Source: Rhodospirillales bacterium (GTDB taxonomy: Bacteria > Pseudomonadota > Alphaproteobacteria > Micavibrionales > Micavibrionaceae). From it: DNA of 64,000 nucleotides. Positions 34,844-43,274 of the stretch are shown here, one piece after another. Position 1 is the first letter of the stretch, and each line of letters opens with the position of its first letter. Below the pieces are notes generated by a model that saw nothing but the letters and a program-made list of their open reading frames with translations, was not told the origin of the DNA and ran no database searches. The DNA is taken from assembly GCA_020638365.1 (NCBI GenBank), contig JACKIQ010000001.1, positions 1 to 64,000 of the forward strand, read 5' to 3'. A program made the translations under genes and the position numbers.

Positions 34844-35047
34844 ATGAATATTGATCGTATGGTCTTTGCTTTTGCAGGGTTTGTTGTTTTGCTGAGCCTG
34901 ATTTTAGGGCACTATGTTTCCTCTTACTGGTTGCTGCTGGCCGCTTTTGTGGGTCTGAACATGTTTCAGGCTGCATTTACCGGTATTTGCCCGCTGGCGA
35001 TCATTCTCAAGAGGTTCGGGTGCGAATCCGGGTGCGCGTTTAAATAA
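34844..35047 (+). CDS. Small inner-membrane protein, DUF2892/YgaP-like
   Basis: This 67-residue protein has two membrane helices (F-A-F-A-G-F-V-V-L-L-S-L-I-L-G and L-L-L-A-A-F-V-G-L-N-M-F-Q) and the characteristic F-T-G-I-C-P-L-A-I-I-L-K-R-F-G. This is the membrane part found in YgaP rhodanese fusions and in small DUF2892 proteins. ATG 34844 is chosen because GAGGA lies 8 nt upstream, whereas ATG 34829 lacks a ribosome site. It is first in the sulfide operon. The conserved C-P and terminal C-E-S-G-C cysteines could handle persulfide, which is inference. Confidence 0.82.
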   Translation: MNIDRMVFAFAGFVVLLSLILGHYVSSYWLLLAAFVGLNMFQAAFTGICPLAIILKRFGCESGCAFK

Positions 35048-35074
35048 CCGTTTCATTTTAAACAGGAGGGTCTA

Positions 35075-36367
35075 ATGGCGCGTATAGCGATCTTGGGAGG
35101 CGGGATCGGAGGTGTCTCGATGGCCTATGATATGCGTGCCGTATGCGGGTGCGCCGATAATCACAAGATTACAGTTATTTCCGATACGCCTACTTTTCAT
35201 TTCGTACCTTCGAACCCGTGGGTGGGGGTCGGCTGGCGCAGGCGTGAAAAGATCGAAGTTCCTCTGGAGCCTTACCTGACCCGCAAAAACATCCAGTTTA
35301 TTCCCGTTGCGGCCAAGACGATCAGGCCGGAGGAGAATATCGTCGAACTTGTGGACGGTCAGGAGGTTCCTTACGATTACCTGGTTATTTCAACCGGGCC
35401 GAGACTGGCTTTTGAGAAAGTCGAAGGCCTGGGGCCGCATGGCGGGTTTACCGAGTCCGTTTGCCATGTCGATCATGCCGTAATTGCAGGAGAGAAGTGG
35501 GCCGCGTTCAAGAACAATCCCGGACCGATTATCGTTGGGGCCGTACAGGGGGCTTCCTGTTTCGGACCGGCCTACGAGCATGCTTTTATTATGCACCGCG
35601 ATCTGGTCAAGGCCGGGATCCGTCACAAGGTTCCGATGACGTACGTGACGTCGGAGCCGTATATCGGACATCTGGGTTTAGGCGGGGTCGGCGATTCCAA
35701 GGGGATGCTTGAGAGCGAACTGCGCAAACGGGATATCAAATGGATCTGCAACGCCGTAGTCGATCGAGTCGAAGAAGGGATGATGCATATCACGGAAGTT
35801 GACGAAAACGGTCAGTCCAAGCGCCAGCACGATCTCCCTTTTTCCTATTCCATGATGCTGCCGCCCTTTTCGGGAGTTGATGCAGTGATGGGTATAGACG
35901 GTCTGGTCAACGACAAGGGTTTCGTACTGGTAGACGAGTATCAGCGAAACCCGGCATACAGGAATATCTTTGCCGTCGGGGTCTGCGTGGCGATTGCTCC
36001 TCTGGAGAAAACGCCCGTTCCGGTCGGGGTTCCCAAGACGGGCTACATGATCGAGTCTATGGTCGCGGCGACCGCGCATAACATCGCTGATCTTTGCAAA
36101 GGGAAAGAGCCGAGCCACAAGGCGACCTGGAATGCGATCTGCCTTGCAGATATGGGGAATACAGGCGTAGCGTTCGTGGCCCTGCCCCAGATCCCGCCCC
36201 GCAACGTGGCGTGGATGCGCGGGGGCAAGTGGGTACACTGGCTCAAGGTTCTTTTCGAATGGTATTTTATCCGCAAGGTCAAGACGGGTTCTATTTCGCC
36301 TTTCTATGAAAAGTATGCCTTGCGTTTACTGGGTATCCGTAAAAGACAAGCACAGAAAAAGGGTTGA
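35075..36367 (+). CDS. sqr: Sulfide:quinone oxidoreductase
   Basis: SQR is an FAD-dependent, membrane-associated enzyme oxidising sulfide to sulfane sulfur and passing electrons to quinone. The 430-residue protein opens with the dinucleotide fold I-L-G-G-G-I-G-G-V-S-M-A-Y-D. Three cysteines match the SQR redox set: one in S-V-C-H-V-D, one in G-A-S-C-F-G-P-A-Y-E, and one in A-V-G-V-C-V-A. The C-terminal helices (V-H-W-L-K-V-L-F-E-W-Y) would anchor it to the membrane. An AGGAGG-type site precedes the ATG. It sits between the DUF2892 protein and the MMPL exporter under a BigR-like regulator. Confidence 0.9.
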   Translation: MARIAILGGGIGGVSMAYDMRAVCGCADNHKITVISDTPTFHFVPSNPWVGVGWRRREKIEVPLEPYLTRKNIQFIPVAAKTIRPEENIVELVDGQEVPYDYLVISTGPRLAFEKVEGLGPHGGFTESVCHVDHAVIAGEKWAAFKNNPGPIIVGAVQGASCFGPAYEHAFIMHRDLVKAGIRHKVPMTYVTSEPYIGHLGLGGVGDSKGMLESELRKRDIKWICNAVVDRVEEGMMHITEVDENGQSKRQHDLPFSYSMMLPPFSGVDAVMGIDGLVNDKGFVLVDEYQRNPAYRNIFAVGVCVAIAPLEKTPVPVGVPKTGYMIESMVAATAHNIADLCKGKEPSHKATWNAICLADMGNTGVAFVALPQIPPRNVAWMRGGKWVHWLKVLFEWYFIRKVKTGSISPFYEKYALRLLGIRKRQAQKKG

Positions 36368-36372
36368 ATTTT

Positions 36373-38979
36373 ATGCTTCTCCTTTCCGAAATGGCCGTAG
36401 ACAGGCCGAAAAGTTTTATGCGCCTTGCCGTTCTTATCAGCCTGCTTTGTATTCTTGGCGTGGCTTTGCCGACCTTGATGCCGCAGCAGGTGACGTTCCT
36501 GCCTGCGTTATCCATTGATACCGATCCGGAGAACATGCTTTCGAGCGAAGAGCCTGTGCGCGCTTATCACAACGCGCGCAAGGAAGAATACAGTCTTTAC
36601 GACATGATCGTCGTCGGGGTGATCAACACAACCGATCCGAATGGGGTTTTTAACCCGCAATCGCTCAGAAACATTTACGAGCTTGGAGAATATGCGCGCG
36701 AAATTGCCTGGGACGGACCTGACGGTCAAACTGAAGGCGTGATCGGGGCCGAGGTCATCGCGCCCTCGAACGTCGATAATATCGAGCAGGCGGGCATGGG
36801 AACCGTACGTTTCGAATGGTTGATGAAAACACCCCCTGAAACACAGGAAGACGCCAAGGCCGTTTATGAGAAGGCCGCGAACCTGCCATTTCTCAAAGAT
36901 ACTCTGGTTTCCGGGGACGGCAAAGCCATGGCGCTCTATATCCCTATTACATCCAAGAATATAAGTTACACGGTCGCCAATAAGCTGCGGGAAAAGATAT
37001 CCACCTTTGGCGGCGCGGACGAGTATCACATTACCGGGCTGCCGATCGCGCAGGATACGTTCGGGGTCGAAATGTTTATCCAGATGGCGATTTCAGCGCC
37101 GATGGCCATGCTTCTGATCTTCCTGCTGATGTGGTATTTTTTCAAGAGCGTCAAGCTTATTATCTCACCGATGATCGTCGCTATGGTCTCGGTTATCGTT
37201 ACCATGGGCTTGCTGGTGATGACCGGAAATACGGTCCATATCATGTCGTCCATGATCCCGGTTTTCATCATGCCGATCGCGGTCCTAGACGCCGTTCATA
37301 TCCTTTCAGACTTTTTCGATGCCTATCCGCGCTATAAAGACCGCAGGAAAACCATTACCCATGTTATGGAAGAGCTTTCCAGCCCTATGCTCTTTACTTC
37401 CCTTACCACAGCGGCGGGCTTTGGGTCGCTTGCTTTTACCCCTATCCCGCCCGTTCAGATTTTCGGAGTATTTATAGCGTTCGGGGTCGCGATGGCGTGG
37501 CTGTTCACGATTACTCTAGTTCCGGCCTACATCATGCTGATGAGCGAGAAGTCTCTGGAAGGTTTCGGGCTGGCGCATCACGAAGATGAAGAGCATCCGT
37601 CCACGCCTCTGGCTAAATTACTGCACGCGATGGGGCCGTATACTTTCAGCCATGCCAAGTCCATTCTGGCCTTAACGTTGGTTCTTTTCGGGGTTTCGGC
37701 CTATGGGATCAGCAAGGTCCGTATTAACGACAACCCGGTTAAATGGTTCGCGGAAGGACACGAAATCCGCGTAGCCGACAAGGAACTCAACGCCCGGTTT
37801 GCAGGAACTTACATGGCCTTTCTGGAGCTAAGGGCGCAAGGAGACCTCAAAGCTTCGTTTGCGCTGGCCCTGGAGAAGGCCCTTGAAGAAAACGGCGGCA
37901 AGCAGAGCCTGGAATTGAAAGAACAGATGGATAGTCTTGGCGGGGATATTGACGCGATCAAGGATTTCATTTCCACACGGCAAGATGCCTTATCCGACGA
38001 TGACGACGCCTATTATGCCTGGGATGACGTCGCCACGCTGGTGGATGAGGCTTACGGGGAGACAGAAATTTTCAAGAAACCGGCTATGTTGCGTTATGTC
38101 GAGGCATTGCAGCAGGATCTTCTTAAGACCGGGCTTGTGGGCAAGAGCAATGCGCTGCCCGATATCGTCAAAACGGTTCATCGGGAACTTTTTTTAGGCG
38201 AGGATCAAGCCTTTCGCATTCCCGATACGCAAAACGCCGTGGCGCAAACACTTATTACTTACCAGAACTCCCATCGTCCCAATGATCTTTGGCACTTCGC
38301 GACGCCCGGATACGATAAAACCGTGCTTTGGATCCAACTCAAGAGCGGGGACAACAAGGATATGAACACGGTCGTCAAGGCCGTCGAGGATTTTATTGCC
38401 AGGACCCCTGCTCCCATTGCGCTGGCGCATGACTGGTTCGGGCTGACCTATATCAACACCGTCTGGCAGGACAAGATGGTGTCCGGGATGATGGAAGCGT
38501 TTCTCGGGTCTTTCGTTATCGTACTGGTCATGATGATCGCCCTCTTCCGCTCGTTGTGGTGGGGTGTCCTGTCGATGGTACCGCTGACTGTTACGATTGC
38601 CTTCATTTACGGCATTATCGGGCTTATCGGAAAGGATTACGATATGCCGGTGGCAGTTCTGTCTTCATTGTCGCTGGGGCTGGCGGTCGATTACGCGATC
38701 CATTTCCTTGCGCGTTCCCGCGAGGCCGCTAAAAAACACGGGGCATGGAAGGATACGATCAGGATTGTTTTTGGCGAACCGGCACGGGCTATCGCGCGAA
38801 ACGTCATCGTGATCGGCATGGGCTTCACGCCACTGATGTTTGCACCTCTGGTTCCTTATAAAACCGTCGGGTTCTTCATTTCCGCCATCCTGCTTTTTGC
38901 AGGGGTTGCGACCTTGCTGATCCTGCCCGCTATCATTACAGTTTTTGAACAGTTCCTCTTTAAAAGAAAGGATACGTAA
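36373..38979 (+). CDS. MMPL-type RND exporter
   Basis: This is an inner-membrane transporter of about 869 residues with two internally related halves. Each has a helix, a large periplasmic loop and a block of five to six helices (for example V-S-V-I-V-T-M-G-L-L-V-M, and the later S-L-G-L-A-V-D-Y-A-I-H-F-L). The Asp in A-V-D-Y-A and the A-V-L-D-A-V-H-I-L motif are typical proton-relay positions of the MMPL/RND superfamily. ATG 36373 is used, although a TTG at 36364 overlapping the sqr stop is possible. The LolA-like and barrel proteins downstream suggest a trans-envelope system, probably for lipid-like or hydrophobic cargo. Confidence 0.85.
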   Translation: MLLLSEMAVDRPKSFMRLAVLISLLCILGVALPTLMPQQVTFLPALSIDTDPENMLSSEEPVRAYHNARKEEYSLYDMIVVGVINTTDPNGVFNPQSLRNIYELGEYAREIAWDGPDGQTEGVIGAEVIAPSNVDNIEQAGMGTVRFEWLMKTPPETQEDAKAVYEKAANLPFLKDTLVSGDGKAMALYIPITSKNISYTVANKLREKISTFGGADEYHITGLPIAQDTFGVEMFIQMAISAPMAMLLIFLLMWYFFKSVKLIISPMIVAMVSVIVTMGLLVMTGNTVHIMSSMIPVFIMPIAVLDAVHILSDFFDAYPRYKDRRKTITHVMEELSSPMLFTSLTTAAGFGSLAFTPIPPVQIFGVFIAFGVAMAWLFTITLVPAYIMLMSEKSLEGFGLAHHEDEEHPSTPLAKLLHAMGPYTFSHAKSILALTLVLFGVSAYGISKVRINDNPVKWFAEGHEIRVADKELNARFAGTYMAFLELRAQGDLKASFALALEKALEENGGKQSLELKEQMDSLGGDIDAIKDFISTRQDALSDDDDAYYAWDDVATLVDEAYGETEIFKKPAMLRYVEALQQDLLKTGLVGKSNALPDIVKTVHRELFLGEDQAFRIPDTQNAVAQTLITYQNSHRPNDLWHFATPGYDKTVLWIQLKSGDNKDMNTVVKAVEDFIARTPAPIALAHDWFGLTYINTVWQDKMVSGMMEAFLGSFVIVLVMMIALFRSLWWGVLSMVPLTVTIAFIYGIIGLIGKDYDMPVAVLSSLSLGLAVDYAIHFLARSREAAKKHGAWKDTIRIVFGEPARAIARNVIVIGMGFTPLMFAPLVPYKTVGFFISAILLFAGVATLLILPAIITVFEQFLFKRKDT

Positions 38980-38980
38980 G

Positions 38981-39766
38981 ATGAGAAAGTTTCTTTTATC
39001 CCTCAGCCTACCCTTGTTCGTGACTTTCCCTGCACTTGCCATGGATGTCTCAGAGATCGTCGCGAAAGCCAATCACGCCGCTTACTATCAGGGAGAGGAC
39101 GGGCGTGCGCGGGTGAAGATGGTTATTACCGACAAGCAAGGACGCAAGCGTACGCGTGATTTCACGATTCTTCGCAAGGATACCAAAAGCGGAGACAGCG
39201 ACCAGAAATTTTATGTCTATTTTAACCGTCCGGCTGATGTGAGCAAGACCGTCTTCATGGTCTGGAAGCATGTCAAAGCCGATGACGATCGCTGGCTTTA
39301 CCTGCCTGCGTTAGACCTTGTCAAGCGCATTGCGGCGACGGATGAGCGCACGAGTTTCGTGGGTTCAGATTTCTTCTATGAGGATGTATCCGGACGAAAT
39401 ACGACCGAAGACACTCACACGCTCCTGGAGACGTCCGATAATTACTACGTGGTCAAAAGCACACCCAAAAAGGCTGATCTCGTCGAGTTCAGTTTCTATA
39501 AATCCTATATTCACAAGACGAGCTTCATCCCTGTGAAAATTGAGTTTTTTGACAAGCGGGGGGAAAAGTACCGCGAGGCGGCGGCTGAGAAAGTGGAGAC
39601 AATCCAGGAAAATCAGACCGTAACGCAAGGAAGCATGACCGACCTACGCAGCGGAAGCAAGACCGTCTTGACATATTCCGGCGTACAATACGATATCGGA
39701 TTGCCCGATGATATTTTCACCGAGCGGTATTTGCGCACACCTCCTACGGATTATCTGAAAAAATGA
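38981..39766 (+). CDS. LolA-like outer-membrane lipoprotein-sorting protein
   Basis: This 261-residue periplasmic protein has a signal peptide (F-L-L-S-L-S-L-P-L-F-V-T-F-P-A-L-A, cleaved after A-L-A). The mature beta-rich domain resembles the LolA-like family that accompanies MMPL exporters. Landmarks are F-L-L-x-K/R-D-type strands, L-Y-L-P-A-L-D-L-V-K-R-I and S-F-V-G-S-D-F-F-Y-E-D. It would shuttle hydrophobic cargo between the inner-membrane exporter and the outer membrane. ATG 38981 directly follows the exporter stop, and the gene overlaps the barrel gene by 4 nt. Confidence 0.82.
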   Translation: MRKFLLSLSLPLFVTFPALAMDVSEIVAKANHAAYYQGEDGRARVKMVITDKQGRKRTRDFTILRKDTKSGDSDQKFYVYFNRPADVSKTVFMVWKHVKADDDRWLYLPALDLVKRIAATDERTSFVGSDFFYEDVSGRNTTEDTHTLLETSDNYYVVKSTPKKADLVEFSFYKSYIHKTSFIPVKIEFFDKRGEKYREAAAEKVETIQENQTVTQGSMTDLRSGSKTVLTYSGVQYDIGLPDDIFTERYLRTPPTDYLKK

Positions 39767-41241
39767 AAAAACTGGTTCTTGTTTCTGTTTTCTGTCTTCC
39801 TTTTTATTCCCTTGGAGCGCTGGCCGAGGAGCCGCCATTGCCTGCGGGTCTGGGTGGGCCTCCTATCGCCCAGAACTCCATCGAACCCGCTCTGCCAGCG
39901 GGGTTGGGACCTGCACACCCGTCCGGACTTTCTGCGGACGAACCTTCGCTACCGGCGGGATTGGCGGGAACTGCTTCAACGGAGAGGAACGAAGACGGGC
40001 CTTTCCTAGAAGAGAAGGATATCACGGCGCATGTTCTTCCCTACGGTCTGACCGGGTTTATCGAGGGGCGCGCGGGCGTCCGGATTCACGATCAGGATTT
40101 TGAGAAGCGCGCCAGCATCGGTGAAGCGCGGCTGCAGCTTCAATACGAGAAATTCTGGGAGAAGGTCAGCGTGCGCGTAACGTCAGATTTTATAGCCGAT
40201 CCGGTGGCGGACCGATGGGCGGTCGATCTTGACGAGGGTGACGGCTGGATTGACCTGCGCGAAGCGTTTGTGAGCTGGCGGGCGACCGACTTTATGGACT
40301 TCAAGGGCGGGCGTCAGGTTCTGACATGGGGGACAGGGGATCTCGTGTTTCTGAACGACCTGTTTCCAAAGGATTTTGATTCATTTTTCATCGGGCGGGA
40401 CGAGGAATACCTGAAGGCGCCTTCGGATGCCCTTAAAACCTCTTTCTTTTCTGATTTTGCCAATCTTGATGTGGTTTACATGCCGAATTTCGATGCTGAC
40501 CGTTATGCAGACGGAGCAAGGGTCAGCACATACGACCCGTTTTCCGGCGGGCAGACCAGCAGGGTGAACGTCTTGCGCGTCAACCCGCGTGGGCGCTGGT
40601 TTGCCGAGGATGAATGGGCTGTGCGGGCATACCGGAATTTCGGGACGTACGAGACCGCGCTTTACGGTTATGACGGGTACTGGAAAAACCCACAGGGTCT
40701 GGATACGGCCCATATACGTGCGACGTTTCCTCGGCTTTCCGTTTACGGGGCAAGCGTTCGGGGTCCGGTATACAGGGGAATCGGGAACATCGAAGCGGCC
40801 TATTACGACAGCCGTGACGACCGGGCCGGAACCGATCCGGTTCTGCCTAACGACCAGTTCCGTTTTCTTGCGGGTTATGAGCAGGAGATTATGACGGAAT
40901 TAACGGGCGGCTTGCAGTACAGTCTCGAAAGGACTCTGGATTTTGACGACCTGAAAAAGAATGCTCCAGCCGGATCGCCTTTGCCGGAACATAACCGTCA
41001 TGTCGTGACTCTGCGCTTGACCAAGCTGATGATGAATCAGGATCTGACCCTGTCCCTGTTTAACTTCTGGTCACCGAATGAAAGCGACGGGTACGTGCGC
41101 CCAAAAGCGAATTACAAGATCAACGACCAGTGGACTGCAGAAGCCGGAGCCAACGTGTTTTACGGCGAGAGCCGCGATACGTTTTTCGGGCAATTGGAAG
41201 ACAACACCAATGTCTATGTCAGCTTGAGATACAGTTTTTGA
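39763..41241 (+). CDS. Outer-membrane beta-barrel protein (DUF1302-like)
   Basis: This 492-residue protein has a signal peptide (V-F-C-L-P-F-Y-S-L-G-A-L-A). A proline-rich linker follows with repeats of L-P-A-G-L at about residues 27, 44 and 66, then a predicted beta-barrel with alternating strands ending in a terminal phenylalanine (Y-V-S-L-R-Y-S-F). Strand and turn motifs include G-G-R-Q-V-L-T-W-G and Y-D-P-F-S-G-G-Q. This general pattern is shared with DUF1302/alginate-export-type barrels paired with MMPL exporters. The L-P-A-G-L repeat is unusual and may act as a periplasmic stalk or binding site. Confidence 0.75.
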   Translation: MKKLVLVSVFCLPFYSLGALAEEPPLPAGLGGPPIAQNSIEPALPAGLGPAHPSGLSADEPSLPAGLAGTASTERNEDGPFLEEKDITAHVLPYGLTGFIEGRAGVRIHDQDFEKRASIGEARLQLQYEKFWEKVSVRVTSDFIADPVADRWAVDLDEGDGWIDLREAFVSWRATDFMDFKGGRQVLTWGTGDLVFLNDLFPKDFDSFFIGRDEEYLKAPSDALKTSFFSDFANLDVVYMPNFDADRYADGARVSTYDPFSGGQTSRVNVLRVNPRGRWFAEDEWAVRAYRNFGTYETALYGYDGYWKNPQGLDTAHIRATFPRLSVYGASVRGPVYRGIGNIEAAYYDSRDDRAGTDPVLPNDQFRFLAGYEQEIMTELTGGLQYSLERTLDFDDLKKNAPAGSPLPEHNRHVVTLRLTKLMMNQDLTLSLFNFWSPNESDGYVRPKANYKINDQWTAEAGANVFYGESRDTFFGQLEDNTNVYVSLRYSF

Positions 41242-41257
41242 AAAAAGGAACCACAGC

Positions 41258-41581
41258 ATGAGCACCATCAAGCTAGTCGATTGCAAAACATTGAAGAAAT
41301 GGCTGGATAACCACGAAGCGATTGTCATTGATGTCCGCGAGGTCGAGGAATATAACGAGGCGCATATTAAAGGATCTATTCTTATTCCCGTTGGAACATG
41401 TTCACCTGCATCCGTGCCGCATAACCCGAATAAGAGGATTGTCTTTCACTGCAAGGCGGGGGTGCGCGGAGGCAAGGCTTGTGAAGCCTGCGCCGGGGAT
41501 CAACCTGAAAAAACCGTCTATAATCTGGAAGGCGGACTTGACGCCTGGATCGCGGAAGGATATCCGGTCGAACGGAGCTAA
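41258..41581 (+). CDS. Single-domain rhodanese
   Basis: This 107-residue cytosolic rhodanese has D-V-R-E-V-E-E-Y as the conserved N-terminal pair and the active loop H-C-K-A-G-V-R-G-G-K-A carrying the catalytic cysteine. L-E-G-G-L-D-A-W-I lies at the end. It would accept sulfane sulfur produced by SQR and pass it to glutathione, sulfite or a protein. It is 17 nt behind the barrel gene and closes the operon. Extra cysteines (C-E-A-C-A) follow the active site. Confidence 0.92.
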   Translation: MSTIKLVDCKTLKKWLDNHEAIVIDVREVEEYNEAHIKGSILIPVGTCSPASVPHNPNKRIVFHCKAGVRGGKACEACAGDQPEKTVYNLEGGLDAWIAEGYPVERS

Positions 41582-41645
41582 AGAAGCCTAGAGAAGCGCC
41601 GAGCGCAGTCCGAGGCTATCGGATATACGCAAAAATGCGCCGGGT

Positions 41646-41732
41646 TGGTGCGGGTGGTCGGAGTCGAACCGACACGTCCTTGCGGACACCAGATTTTGAG
41701 TCTGGCGCGTCTACCAATTTCACCACACCCGC
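41646..41732 (-). tRNA. tRNA-Leu (anticodon CAA)
   Basis: The minus strand folds into a class II tRNA of 87 nt. Acceptor GCGGGTG pairs with CACCCGC, followed by A and an encoded CCA. The anticodon stem CCAGA/TCTGG encloses loop CTCAAAA with anticodon CAA, reading UUG. A long variable arm (TGTCCGCAAGGACGT) and the T-arm GTCGG-TTCGACT-CCGAC support the leucine identity. Confidence 0.95.
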
Positions 41733-41895
41733 GGACCCAATGCATTTCCGGATCATAGCGGGGAACGCGGGCAGATCAACAGAAAAATCCTGCCCGTCTG
41801 CGAATGCGGCTTTTCTGTATCCCGATAAGGGGATAAAATCTTCTGGAGAAGAAGTTTTTTTGAAATTTTTGGCGTTTTAGCGCGAACATAGGTTT

Positions 41896-42453
41896 ATGAA
41901 GGCCCTACTCTCACTTATAGCGAATTTTCTTTCCCGGCGGGGTCTTGTTTACGGGTTTATTCTTTTTACCTGCGTTTTTTCGCTGGCCATGGCGTTTACG
42001 GCCGAAGGGTTTTTCGGACTTGAGCCATGCCGCCTGTGCGTTACGCAGCGTTATCCCTTTGCGATCGGGGCCGTTCTTTCGCTGATCGGGCTTATTATTG
42101 TCAAACGCGGAAGGCGAGCGCATGCCGGACTTTTCGGGTTATTGAGCCTGAACTTCCTGACCAATTCGGGGATCGCGTTTTACCATACGGGGGTGGAGCG
42201 GCACTGGTGGCCTTCCGATGAACTCTGTAAATTGCCGCCTATGAGCGAGGGAACAAGCTTTTTAGAGAATATCATGAGCGCCCCGATGGGGCGTTGCGAT
42301 GAAATTCCGTGGGCGGATCCCCTGCTCGGCCTGTCCATGGCAAATTACAACGTTTTGCTGTGTCTGGGGCTGTCTGTTCTCTGTGCGTCAGGTGCAGCGA
42401 TGGCCTTCGGGTGTGAAGAAGAAACAAAGACGGACGAGCAAACCGGGTCTTAG
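41896..42453 (+). CDS. dsbB: Disulfide bond formation protein B
   Basis: DsbB reoxidises periplasmic DsbA and passes electrons to quinone. The 185-residue inner-membrane protein has four helices and the signature G-L-E-P-C-R-L-C-V-T-Q-R-Y-P. The periplasmic loop has a second cysteine pair (D-E-L-C-K-L-P and G-R-C-D-E-I-P-W). The quinone-binding arginine neighbourhood and A-Y/F-H-T-G-V-E-R-H-W-W are as in the family. Its stop overlaps the stop of a tiny gene on the other strand by 4 nt. It could serve the cysteine-rich exported proteins at 20-22 kb, which is speculative. Confidence 0.93.
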   Translation: MKALLSLIANFLSRRGLVYGFILFTCVFSLAMAFTAEGFFGLEPCRLCVTQRYPFAIGAVLSLIGLIIVKRGRRAHAGLFGLLSLNFLTNSGIAFYHTGVERHWWPSDELCKLPPMSEGTSFLENIMSAPMGRCDEIPWADPLLGLSMANYNVLLCLGLSVLCASGAAMAFGCEEETKTDEQTGS

Positions 42454-42572
42454 GCGCCCAAGGCGCGCACGAGGGTCATGACGACCAAAATGAGCGCGGA
42501 GTGAAAAAAGAAAAACGCGAACGATTCCTTGAGCGTGCGTTTTTTACCGAAATCAAACATATCCTTGAGCAT
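42450..42572 (-). CDS. Small membrane protein of 40 residues
   Basis: A short frame starting with ATG 42572 encodes 40 residues: a basic N-terminus (F-G-K-K-R-T-L-K-E), then one hydrophobic helix (S-F-A-F-F-F-F-H-S-A-L-I-L-V-V-M). Its R-T-L-K-E-S-F-A-F-F-F-F-H pattern resembles R-S-I-T-E-A-I-G-F-F-L-F-Y in the next upstream protein on the same strand. That similarity in neighbouring genes supports it being real. The ribosome site is weak. It is likely inserted in the inner membrane; function unknown. Confidence 0.55.
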   Translation of the reverse strand: MLKDMFDFGKKRTLKESFAFFFFHSALILVVMTLVRALGA

Positions 42573-42670
42573 TTTTACGTCTCGTGTTGTGCGGGCGATG
42601 CGCGATTTTTTATCGCAAATATTTCATAGAGTCAAGGTTTTCCGCGGCTTTTGAAGACGTACAGTCATAA

Positions 42671-42698
42671 AGAAAGCCGGGAGAGTGCTCCCCCGGCT
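42671..42698 (-). terminator. Intrinsic terminator on the minus strand
   Basis: On the minus strand AGCCGGG (42698-42692) pairs with CCCGGCT (42681-42675), followed by TTCTTT. It lies 59 nt downstream of the 120-residue membrane protein gene and would end that transcript before the 40-residue gene. Confidence 0.6.
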
Positions 42699-42756
42699 GG
42701 AAAATGTTATTTATATCTTCGGGCCGTTGCTCCGGCCTCGTTCTGTCGCGAGACGT

Positions 42757-43119
42757 TTACTTCGTACCCTCAACCGTGGTCAGGTACGATACGACGACCA
42801 TACCCAGAAGAACGTCCACTGTGTAGGACAGGTAGATCCCGACTAACGCCACGATAACGGACATCAGGTCGTTCGTCAGTTTTTTCCCGGACAGGACCAT
42901 GCTGGACATAATTAATGTCCATCCCGTGCCTATCATGGTATGCAGATGACTTCCTTCAAAGAAAGTTCCCACTGTTCCACCATCAACAAGCCCGAGAATC
43001 CCCATGTAGTGTCCGAGGAATGTAGACAGACCCACGAGGAGCACCGTGTAGAATAAAAAGAATCCTATGGCCTCCGTAATGGATCTAACGTGTGCAAGGT
43101 TTGTGATATGCGTAAACAT
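42757..43119 (-). CDS. Small polytopic membrane protein, unknown family
   Basis: This 120-residue protein has three probable membrane helices: I-G-F-F-L-F-Y-T-V-L-L-V-G-L-S, M-I-G-T-G-W-T-L-I-M-S-S-M-V-L, and a final V-G-I-Y-L-S-Y-T-V-D-V-L-L-G-M-V-V-V. A very strong ribosome site (AAAGGAGGA) precedes ATG 43119, suggesting high expression. The N-terminal R-S-I-T-E-A-I-G-F-F-L-F block resembles the adjacent 40-residue protein. No family is recognised. Confidence 0.75.
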   Translation of the reverse strand: MFTHITNLAHVRSITEAIGFFLFYTVLLVGLSTFLGHYMGILGLVDGGTVGTFFEGSHLHTMIGTGWTLIMSSMVLSGKKLTNDLMSVIVALVGIYLSYTVDVLLGMVVVSYLTTVEGTK

Positions 43120-43274
43120 AACGTCCTCCTTTCATTGCACGTGTTATACGCGCAGCCGGAACCGCCCGGCCTTGCGCCTTTTTTCGGCGGGCCACATGAA
43201 ACCGCTCTCCGTGGCCGACCAAAAACCTTAATTGTAAAATCCTTCGAACGCGGACGATCGCACTTATCCGTTTT

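Noticed and set aside
41583..41645. Hairpin near the tRNA-Leu gene as a terminator or attachment site
   Set aside because: The ACGCAAAAATGCG hairpin has no T run, and no direct repeat of the tRNA end or integrase gene is present, so no mobile element is supported.
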